Program-made: the position numbers and the translations under genes | Notes under the pieces: generated by a model | The model's database searches: none | Seen by the model: only the letters and a program-made list of their open reading frames with translations | Told to the model about the DNA's origin: nothing | Part shown: one piece after another, positions 7,638-13,766 of the stretch | How the letters are laid out: each line of letters starts with the position of its first letter | How positions within the stretch are numbered: the stretch's first letter is position 1 | DNA from: Eubacteriales bacterium | GTDB taxonomy: Bacteria > Bacillota > Clostridia > Lachnospirales > Lachnospiraceae | NCBI GenBank assembly: GCA_030524225.1 | Contig: JAUNGV010000017.1 | Span: forward strand, 1-48,260 | DNA: 48,260 nt | Direction of reading: 5' to 3'

Positions 7638-7751
7638 TTTGTATTTATCAGATGAGGCAAGAAATGATCTTGCTGGGATCAAGTGTACGCCCGGCGCGAT
7701 TATATGCGCGTTCTGTTTGGAACGGCCTCTCCCGGAGAAACAGAGGAATAA
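7630..7751 (+). pseudogene. RelE/ParE toxin with a large internal deletion
   Basis: The first 18 codons from ATG 7630 give MNNLYLSDEARNDLAGIK, a ParE/RelE N-terminus. From 7686, in a different frame, the DNA encodes YARRDYMRVLFGTASPGETE and a final Glu before TAA at 7749-7751; this is the family's conserved C-terminal motif (Y-G/A-R-R-D-Y-x-R-x-L-F). The roughly 60 residues normally between them are missing and the two ends are out of frame. Read in frame, the original start instead yields a 64-residue nonsense tail ending at 7824. The toxin is almost certainly inactive. Confidence 0.75.
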
Positions 7752-7798
7752 CATTCCTACTACTGCCGCAAAAAGCTGTCAGCAGAATAGAAAAGTGC

Positions 7799-7827
7799 TT
7801 GCGGCGTCCCCTGTTTTGTGGTAAAGT
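7799..7827 (+). promoter_or_regulatory. Candidate rplS promoter
   Basis: TTGCGG (7799-7804), 17 bp, TAAAGT (7822-7827). It would give rplS a leader of about 180 nt. The leader (7828-8012) has no gene; it contains the palindrome GTCTGCGCAGAC near 7928-7939. L19 leaders are known in Firmicutes, but I cannot confirm one here. A promoter is needed because trmD ends in a terminator 4 kb upstream. Confidence 0.4.
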
Positions 7828-8012
7828 ACAAATGTTGCATTGAAGAAGAGAGATGGTCCGCTGTTCGCAGACGGGACAAATCGATTCCGGAGCCGGTGCG
7901 CGGCAGGCAGAATGGGGAATCCCGGATGTCTGCGCAGACGCAGGACAGAGCGAAGAGGGAATGCGATCCGTCAGACGGGAACAAGAACATCCAGCGTACA
8001 AAGGAGAGTATC

Positions 8013-8366
8013 ATGAGCGAAATTATCAGAGAGATCGAGCAGGCACAGTTAAAAGAGAGCGCGCCGCAGTTTAACACCGGCGATACCGTTCGCGTTTTCG
8101 GTAAGATCAAAGAGGGAAACCGCGAGAGAGTACAGGTGTTCGAGGGCGTTGTACTGAAGATTCAGGGCGGCGGCAGCAAGACCACCTTTACTGTCCGCAA
8201 AGAGTCCAGCGGAATCGGCGTAGAGAAGACGTGGCCGCTTCACTCCCCGAACGTAGAGAAGGTTGAGGTTGTCAGAAGAGGTAAGGTCAGAAGAGCGAAG
8301 CTGAATTACCTGCGCGGCCTGAGCGGAAAGAAGGCAAAGGTCAAGGAAGTAATCCGCAACAAATAA
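8013..8366 (+). CDS. rplS: 50S ribosomal protein L19
   Basis: L19 sits at the 30S-50S interface of the ribosome. The 117-residue product has the typical motifs [40 protein letters not shown] and [20 protein letters not shown] 8013 follows AAAGGAGAGTATC; the frame remains open farther upstream, but that part does not resemble L19. In related genomes rplS follows trmD immediately; here the two are separated by about 4.1 kb. Confidence 0.98.
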   Translation: MSEIIREIEQAQLKESAPQFNTGDTVRVFGKIKEGNRERVQVFEGVVLKIQGGGSKTTFTVRKESSGIGVEKTWPLHSPNVEKVEVVRRGKVRRAKLNYLRGLSGKKAKVKEVIRNK

Positions 8367-8383
8367 GACAGCGAGACAGAGAG

Positions 8384-8414
8384 CGCCGCACTTTTTACGA
8401 AGTGCGGCGTTTTT
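8384..8414 (+). terminator. Rho-independent terminator after rplS
   Basis: CGCCGCACTT (8384-8393) pairs perfectly with AAGTGCGGCG (8400-8409) and is followed by five Ts. It isolates rplS from the signal peptidase gene 49 bp downstream. Confidence 0.9.
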
Positions 8415-8462
8415 CAAATGGGTGCGCCCAGAACGCAGGCAGTAAAATCACAGGGAGGCAGT

Positions 8463-9053
8463 ATGCGCCGAAGAAGAGCATCGGGGCTATCTTTTTATGA
8501 AAAACAATCCAAAATAAACGCCCGCATTGTCAAGGAAGTACTGTTATGGCTTCTCTATACTGTCGTGGCCCTTCTTATGGCGGTTGTGGTGGTGGAATCC
8601 TTCGGATACCGCGTCAGCGTGATCGGCGCTTCCATGGAGCCGCTTCTGGTGAACGGACAGGATGTGCTGGTGAACCGCGTGATCTACCGAATCGCCAATA
8701 TATCCCGGGGCGACGTCATCGTATTTTATCCGGGGGGAAACACATCCACGCATCCTTATGTCAAGCGGGTGGTGGCGGTGCCGGGCGATACGGTGCAGAT
8801 CGTGGACGGGGAGCTGCTGATCAACGGGTTTCCCGATCCGACGAACGAGGACTATGATAAAATAGAAGATGCAGGAATCGCCGCGGAGCCGGTGACGCTG
8901 GGCGACGACGAGTATTTTGTGCTCGGAGACAGCCGGAATAACAGCGAGGACAGCCGCTCCGCCGGAATCGGTGCGGTGAGCGCAGGCGCGGTGATCGGCA
9001 AGGCGTGGCTCTCGCTCCCGGAGGGCGAGCTGGGGCTGGGGCTTGTCAGGTAG
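8463..9053 (+). CDS. lepB: Type I signal peptidase (first of two)
   Basis: A membrane serine protease that removes signal peptides from exported proteins. The 196-residue protein has an N-terminal cytoplasmic basic segment, one transmembrane helix (about 24-46) and an extracellular catalytic domain. The nucleophile Ser57 lies in VIGASMEP, the general base Lys101 in YVKRVVAVPGD, and the conserved box GDDEYFVLGDSRNNSEDSR follows. ATG 8463 is preceded by GGGAGGCAGT; a start at 8418 would overlap the end of the terminator region and lacks a site. The gene lies 10 bp before rbgA. A paralogue lies just beyond rbgA. Confidence 0.95.
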   Translation: MRRRRASGLSFYEKQSKINARIVKEVLLWLLYTVVALLMAVVVVESFGYRVSVIGASMEPLLVNGQDVLVNRVIYRIANISRGDVIVFYPGGNTSTHPYVKRVVAVPGDTVQIVDGELLINGFPDPTNEDYDKIEDAGIAAEPVTLGDDEYFVLGDSRNNSEDSRSAGIGAVSAGAVIGKAWLSLPEGELGLGLVR

Positions 9054-9063
9054 GAGTAAAATA

Positions 9064-9969
9064 ATGAGTGAGAAAATAAATATCCACTGGTACCCGGGAC
9101 ATATGACGAAGGCCCGCCGGATGATGGAGGAGAATATCAAGCTGGTCGATCTCGTGATTGAGTTGGCGGACGCGCGGATTCCGGAGAGCAGCCGGAATCC
9201 GGACATCGGAGCGCTCTGCGCGGGGAAGGCGAGAGTTCTCGTCCTGAATAAGGCGGATCTGGCGGATCCGGTATGTATCAGACGTTATGTGGAGGCTGCC
9301 GGGAAGGATGGGGTGCGGGCGATTGCGATGGACGCGCGCAGCCGCCGCGGCATGGAAGAGCTGCGCGCCTATGTGCGGGAGGCCTGCGCGGCCAAGCTGG
9401 CGCGGGATAAAAGACGTGGGATTGTGGGACGTCCTCTGCGCGCGATGGTGGCGGGCATCCCGAATGTCGGCAAATCGACGTTTATCAATTCCTTCGCGGG
9501 AAAAGCCTGCACCAAAACAGGAAACAAACCGGGGGTGACCAAGGGCAAACAGTGGATCAGGATGGCGAAGGATATTGAACTTCTCGACACTCCGGGAATT
9601 CTCTGGCCGAAGTTCGAGGATCCACAGACGGGAATCCGTCTGGCGCTGGCGGGGGCGATCAACGAGGACATTCTGGAGCCGGTTGAACTTTCCTTCTGGC
9701 TGCTGCGCTGTCTGGAACAGAGCTATCCCGGCGCTGTGGCGCAGCGGTATGGAATCGGAGCGGGGACAGCCGCAGAGCAGAGTGCGGCAGCGAATGAGAC
9801 GGTGACGGACGGCGGTGACAGCGCGCGTCTTCTCGGAATCCTGACACAGATCGCGCAGGCGCGGGGACTGGTAAAGGCGCAGGGCGCACCGGATACCGGG
9901 CGGGCGGCGACAGTTCTGCTCGATGATTTCAAGAACGGCAGACTCGGTAAGATAACACTGGAACCGTAG
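9064..9969 (+). CDS. rbgA: Ribosome biogenesis GTPase RbgA (YlqF)
   Basis: RbgA is a GTPase needed for late 50S assembly in Gram-positive bacteria. The 301-residue protein shows the circularly permuted motif order of the YlqF/YawG group: G4 NKADL near residue 63, then G1 GIPNVGKST, G2 GVTKGKQW and G3 DTPGIL. It opens with the family signature IHWYPGHMTKA. ATG 9064 follows TAGGAG. Adjacency to rplS and the signal peptidase is standard for Bacillota. It is followed by a strongly structured intergenic stretch. Confidence 0.97.
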   Translation: MSEKINIHWYPGHMTKARRMMEENIKLVDLVIELADARIPESSRNPDIGALCAGKARVLVLNKADLADPVCIRRYVEAAGKDGVRAIAMDARSRRGMEELRAYVREACAAKLARDKRRGIVGRPLRAMVAGIPNVGKSTFINSFAGKACTKTGNKPGVTKGKQWIRMAKDIELLDTPGILWPKFEDPQTGIRLALAGAINEDILEPVELSFWLLRCLEQSYPGAVAQRYGIGAGTAAEQSAAANETVTDGGDSARLLGILTQIAQARGLVKAQGAPDTGRAATVLLDDFKNGRLGKITLEP

Positions 9970-9993
9970 TGTAGCCGGAAAAGAATGGTAAAG

Positions 9994-10027
9994 ATTGAAA
10001 AATAAGCTCGATAGCTTATTTTTCAAT
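9994..10027. terminator. Perfect 14-bp hairpin after rbgA, terminator-like
   Basis: ATTGAAAAATAAGC (9994-10007) pairs with GCTTATTTTTCAAT (10014-10027) around a six-base loop. A run of Ts lies in the descending arm, so AATAAGC/GCTTATT followed by TTT could act as an intrinsic terminator, and as the mirror image on the other strand. It directly abuts a second perfect hairpin. Confidence 0.5.
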
Positions 10028-10116
10028 TCCGGGCTTTGTGCCGGAGCGTCACAAAGCCCGGAATTGGCAGACGCAAATTGGAGATTTGCGCCGCCCCGTT
10101 GCGAGGGACGCTCCGG
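10025..10116. repeat. Structured intergenic element with shared arm sequence
   Basis: AATTCCGGGCTTTGTG (10025-10040) pairs perfectly with 10050-10065. CGCAAAT (10072-10078) pairs with ATTTGCG (10084-10090). The loop of the first stem, CCGGAGCGTC (10041-10050), is complementary to GACGCTCCGG (10107-10116). The 19-mer GCGAGGGACGCTCCGGAAT (10101-10119) recurs exactly, inverted, at 18120-18138 in the prs leader. It resembles a palindromic dispersed repeat or a small structured RNA; no protein is encoded. Confidence 0.55.
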
Positions 10117-10128
10117 AATGGATAAAAA

Positions 10129-10668
10129 ATGAAAGAAGCGTTGAAAAACTTACTGCATCTGACTCTGTATGTGATTGGCGTCCTGCTGCTCTCTTACCTG
10201 CTGATTCACTATGTGGGACAGCGCACGGAGGTGTTCGGCCATTCGATGATGCCGACGCTGGACAGCGGCGACCAGCTGGTGGTGGACAAAATCTCCTACC
10301 GCTTTCGCGATCCGGAACGGTACGATATTATTGTCTTTCCCTTCCAGTATCAGGAGAATACCTATTATATCAAACGGATCATCGGCCTGCCCGGCGAGAC
10401 GGTCAGGATTGATGAGGACGGCGTGATTTACATCAACGGGAAAGTGCTGAACGAAGGCTACGGCAGAGAGGTCATTTATGATCCGGGGCTTGCGGTCAAT
10501 GAGATTACTCTGGGAGACGACGAGTATTTCGTCCTCGGAGATAACAGAAACAACAGTCAGGACAGCAGGGATCCGTCGGTCGGCAATATTCACCGGGAGG
10601 ATATCATAGGACGGGCGTTTCTGAGAATCTATCCGTTCAGTAAATTCGGTATTCTGAAGCATCAGTAG
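10129..10668 (+). CDS. lepB: Type I signal peptidase (second of two)
   Basis: A 179-residue membrane serine protease of the SipS/LepB group. It has a very short cytoplasmic N-terminus, one transmembrane helix (about 8-28), Ser39 in FGHSMMP, Lys82 in YIKRIIGLPGE, and the GDDEYFVLGDNRNNSQDSR box. It is compact compared with the first copy and shares only the catalytic framework by eye, so it is an old paralogue rather than a recent duplicate. The ribosome-binding site before ATG 10129 is poor (GGA about ten bases away). It follows the structured element and precedes the RNase HII fusion by 63 bp. Confidence 0.95.
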   Translation: MKEALKNLLHLTLYVIGVLLLSYLLIHYVGQRTEVFGHSMMPTLDSGDQLVVDKISYRFRDPERYDIIVFPFQYQENTYYIKRIIGLPGETVRIDEDGVIYINGKVLNEGYGREVIYDPGLAVNEITLGDDEYFVLGDNRNNSQDSRDPSVGNIHREDIIGRAFLRIYPFSKFGILKHQ

Positions 10669-10731
10669 ACGGCGGCAAATCGCCGCAGGGACGGCGCGTT
10701 TCGGGCAAGGGCGCACCGGCATGGAGGGAAA

Positions 10732-11979
10732 ATGGAATCAATCGCAGCAGTTCGGGCGGCGTATCAGGCAGCGGAGGAATCGAAGCTGCCTGATTTTATC
10801 AGGAAATATGAGGAGGATACGCGCAGCGGTGTGCGCACACTCTGCGCGCAGGCGAAGAAGCGTATTGAGAAACGGGAGGCGGAGGTACGCAGGGTTCACA
10901 GAATGCGTCTCTTTGAAAATGAGACGGCCGCTCCTTATGCCATCGTTCTGCGAAACGGAGGACGGATCTGCGGAATCGACGAGGCGGGGCGCGGGCCGCT
11001 GGCAGGGCCGGTGGCGGCGGGAGCCTGTATTCTGCCCGCAGATCACGATCTGCTCTATTTAAATGATTCCAAGAAGCTGAGCGAGGCCAGACGGGAAGCG
11101 CTGTATGAGGAGATCACGAAAGAGGCGGTCGCATGGGCGGTGGGAATCGTCTCTCCGGAGCGGATCGATGAGATCAACATTCTGCAGGCAACCTATGAGG
11201 CGATGCGGCAGGCGGTCGGAGCGCTGTCCGTGCAGCCTGCGCTGCTGATCAACGATGCGGTGCGAATTCCGGGAATCCGGATTCCGCAGATCCCCGTGAT
11301 TAAGGGGGATGCCAAGTGCATCTCGGTGGCTGCGGCCAGTATTCTCGCCAAGGTGACGAGGGACCGGCTGATGCAGGAGTATGACGGGCAGTATCCGGAG
11401 TATGGATTCGCGGGCAACAAGGGATACGGCTCCCCGGCGCATATTGAAGCCCTGCAGAAATACGGACCCTGCCCGATCCATCGCCGCAGTTTCATCACGC
11501 ATTTCGTGACGGGGGAGAGTGCCGCGTCTGGGAATGCGGGAGGAACCGCGTCCGGCGCAGTGCCGTGCAGCACGTCGGATCCTGCGGCGGGGAATGTGTC
11601 CGGCGCACAGAAGAGCAGATGGGAGCTCGGACGGCAGGGAGAGGCGATCGCTGCGGCGTATCTGCGGGAGAGAGGCATGCGGATTGCAGAGAGCAATTTC
11701 CGCGCCGCGCAGGGGGAGATCGATCTGATCGGTTATGACGGGGATACCCTCTGCTTTATCGAAGTCAAGTACAGAGAGACGGAGCGGGCGGGATCGCCCG
11801 AGGAGGCGGTAACGACACAGAAGCAGCGTGTGATCTGCAGAACGGCGGACTACTACAGACATCTGCACAGGCTGGATGATACGGTGAAGATCCGATTCGA
11901 TGTGGTGGCGGTGCGCAGTGAGGGGGAAGACATTCACTGGATCAGAAACGCGTTTGCCTATACGGGGATGGGGAGCTGA
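10732..11979 (+). CDS. rnhB: Ribonuclease HII fused to a YraN (UPF0102) domain
   Basis: One 415-residue frame joins two usually separate proteins. Residues about 75-260 are RNase HII, which nicks RNA in RNA-DNA hybrids and at single ribonucleotides; acidic residues are Asp83 and Glu84 in [14 protein letters not shown], Asp175 in LLINDAVRI, and Asp193 before [15 protein letters not shown]. Residues about 261-296 are a Gly/Ala/Ser linker. Residues about 297-415 are YraN/UPF0102, a predicted PD-(D/E)XK nuclease-fold domain ([25 protein letters not shown]). Residues 1-74 form an N-terminal extension known in clostridial RNase HII. ATG 10732 follows GGAGGGAAA. Adjacent rnhB and yraN are common; the fusion is the oddity. 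Confidence 0.93.
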   Translation: MESIAAVRAAYQAAEESKLPDFIRKYEEDTRSGVRTLCAQAKKRIEKREAEVRRVHRMRLFENETAAPYAIVLRNGGRICGIDEAGRGPLAGPVAAGACILPADHDLLYLNDSKKLSEARREALYEEITKEAVAWAVGIVSPERIDEINILQATYEAMRQAVGALSVQPALLINDAVRIPGIRIPQIPVIKGDAKCISVAAASILAKVTRDRLMQEYDGQYPEYGFAGNKGYGSPAHIEALQKYGPCPIHRRSFITHFVTGESAASGNAGGTASGAVPCSTSDPAAGNVSGAQKSRWELGRQGEAIAAAYLRERGMRIAESNFRAAQGEIDLIGYDGDTLCFIEVKYRETERAGSPEEAVTTQKQRVICRTADYYRHLHRLDDTVKIRFDVVAVRSEGEDIHWIRNAFAYTGMGS

Positions 11980-12039
11980 GTGTGACAGCGATGGGAAGAT
12001 TGCCCGTCGCGCGGGTCGTTCAGGAATAGGGTGAAAATT

Positions 12040-12930
12040 ATGGAGAATTGGATCGGAGGGGAGGCTGGCGTCTCCTATCAGGAGGAGAGAAAACGGATAG
12101 ACGGTCATGAGGTGACGGCGCTGACCTTTCCGGCTTTGACGGCGACAGGGATCGTCTCCCATGCGTTTTCCACGCGGCTGGGCGGGGTGAGTCAGGGGCC
12201 GTACGCGCAGATGAATCTGGGGCTTTCCCGGAATGACAGACCGAAGGCGGTGCGGGAGAACTACCGGTTGATGGCGGCTTTTCTGGGAAGAAAGCCGGAG
12301 GACGTCACGATTTCCTACCAGACCCACACGAGCACGGTGCGCGTCGTCACAGAGGAGGATCGGGGGAAGGGACTGACACGGGAGCGGGATTACCGCGATG
12401 TGGACGGTCTCGTCACGAATGTACCGGGGATTGTGCTGACGACCCTTCACGCGGACTGCACGCCTCTCTATTTCGTTGATCCGGTGCGGCGGGCGATTGG
12501 ACTGGCTCATTCGGGATGGCGCGGCACGGTCGGACGGATCGGAAGGGAGACGGTGCGTGCGATGCAGGAGACATACGGTTCGGATCCGGCGGATCTGGTG
12601 GCGGTGATCGGCCCTTCTATCTGCGGCTGCTGCTATGAGGTGGGCGCAGAGGTGGCGGAAGCCTTTTTTGACGAGTTCGGGAAAGAGAGTTGTCTGGAGG
12701 CCGGTATTCTGCGGGAGGGGGGACTTGCGCGGCAGATTGCTCCGGACAAATATCGTCTGGATCTGTGGGCGGCAAACGCTCTTTTGCTGCAGCAGGCGGG
12801 GATCACAGGGGAACATCTGCACATATCCAGACTGTGCACCTGTGAGAACAGCGCGCTTCTCTTCTCGCACCGGGCGGTGCGGGGCGGAGAGAGGGGCAAT
12901 CTGGCGGCGTTTCTGTCGCTGGAAGCGTGA
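12040..12930 (+). CDS. pgeF: Peptidoglycan editing factor PgeF (YfiH/laccase-domain family)
   Basis: PgeF homologues are multicopper-oxidase-like (DUF152) proteins that remove wrongly incorporated residues from peptidoglycan precursors; some members show purine nucleoside phosphorylase or adenosine deaminase activity. The 296-residue protein has the signature FSTRLGGVS, the metal-site motifs HADCTPLYFVD and HSGWRGTV, GPSICGCCYEVG, and the final CTCENSALLFSHR block. ATG 12040 follows AGGGTG with six-base spacing; an in-frame GTG at 12031 is an alternative start. It ends the rplS-to-pgeF region before a two-component pair. Confidence 0.92.
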   Translation: MENWIGGEAGVSYQEERKRIDGHEVTALTFPALTATGIVSHAFSTRLGGVSQGPYAQMNLGLSRNDRPKAVRENYRLMAAFLGRKPEDVTISYQTHTSTVRVVTEEDRGKGLTRERDYRDVDGLVTNVPGIVLTTLHADCTPLYFVDPVRRAIGLAHSGWRGTVGRIGRETVRAMQETYGSDPADLVAVIGPSICGCCYEVGAEVAEAFFDEFGKESCLEAGILREGGLARQIAPDKYRLDLWAANALLLQQAGITGEHLHISRLCTCENSALLFSHRAVRGGERGNLAAFLSLEA

Positions 12931-13033
12931 CGCCAAAAGGATTTCATAAAATATTAATCGGAAACCGGCGCGGAACTTAATTTTTTTGTGATTTACTGGG
13001 TAAGAGGGAAATTCTGAGAAGGGAGAGAAAGCA

Positions 13034-13729
13034 GTGGGAACGGTCAACATTCTGGTATGCGACGATGACAGGGATATTGTGGATGCGATTGAGATCTATC
13101 TGAATCAGGAAGGGTATCAGGTGATCAAGGCGTATGACGGCGAGGAGGCAATTGCCGCGCTGAAGGAGAACGATGTTTCCCTTTTGATTCTGGACGTGAT
13201 GATGCCGCGGCTCGACGGGATTCACGCGTGTCTGCGGATCCGGGAGTACAGCAGTATTCCGATCATTATTTTATCGGCAAAGTCGGAGGATGCGGACAAG
13301 ATTCTGGGACTGAACGTGGGCGCGGACGATTATATTTCCAAGCCGTTTAATCCGCTGGAACTCGTGGCTCGGGTCAAGGCGGGACTGCGCCGCTATACGC
13401 AGCTGGGCTCACAGAAAGAGGATCAGGGAAATGTCTATACGGCGGGCGGACTCACGATCGACGACGATGCCAAAAAGGTGTTTGTCGAGCGGGAAGAGGT
13501 CAAGCTGACGCCGATCGAGTACAATATCCTTCTGTTTCTGCTCCGGAACAAGGGAAAGGTTTTCTCGATCGAGCAGATTTATGAGAATATCTGGAACGAG
13601 GAGGCGATCGGGGCGGACAATACCGTCGCCGTTCATATCCGTCATATCCGGGAGAAAATCGAAATCAACCCCAAGGAACCCCGCTATCTGAAAGTGGTCT
13701 GGGGCGTGGGTTATAAAGTGGAAGGATAA
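13034..13729 (+). CDS. OmpR/VanR-type response regulator
   Basis: A 231-residue two-component regulator. The receiver domain (1-120) has the acidic pair at Asp10/Asp11, phosphoacceptor Asp54 in LLILDVMMPRLDG and the LSAKSED switch region. Residues about 130-230 are an OmpR-type winged helix (VKLTPIEYNILLFLLRNKGK, WGVGYKVEG). It starts with GTG 13034 behind GGGAGAGAAA. The partner kinase begins 37 bp later. The clostridial group of such regulators is annotated VanR-like, but no vancomycin-resistance genes are nearby, so no target is inferred. Confidence 0.94.
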   Translation: MGTVNILVCDDDRDIVDAIEIYLNQEGYQVIKAYDGEEAIAALKENDVSLLILDVMMPRLDGIHACLRIREYSSIPIIILSAKSEDADKILGLNVGADDYISKPFNPLELVARVKAGLRRYTQLGSQKEDQGNVYTAGGLTIDDDAKKVFVEREEVKLTPIEYNILLFLLRNKGKVFSIEQIYENIWNEEAIGADNTVAVHIRHIREKIEINPKEPRYLKVVWGVGYKVEG

Positions 13730-13766
13730 AACGGCAGTAAAAGAGAAACAAAGCGGGAGCGGGCGG

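Noticed and set aside
7818-8012. N-terminal extension of rplS by 65 codons
   Set aside because: L19 begins at [10 protein letters not shown]. The extension lacks similarity, while AAAGGAGAG sits exactly before ATG 8013.
3907-8012. Complete integrative element
   Set aside because: No integrase, transposase, relaxase or flanking attachment repeats are recognisable; only fragments and accessory genes remain.
11059-13050. A 663-codon open frame on the minus strand opposite the RNase HII fusion and pgeF
   Set aside because: It is antisense to two well-recognised genes. It has no family resemblance and is very rich in Arg, His and Pro, as expected from the complement of GC-rich codons.
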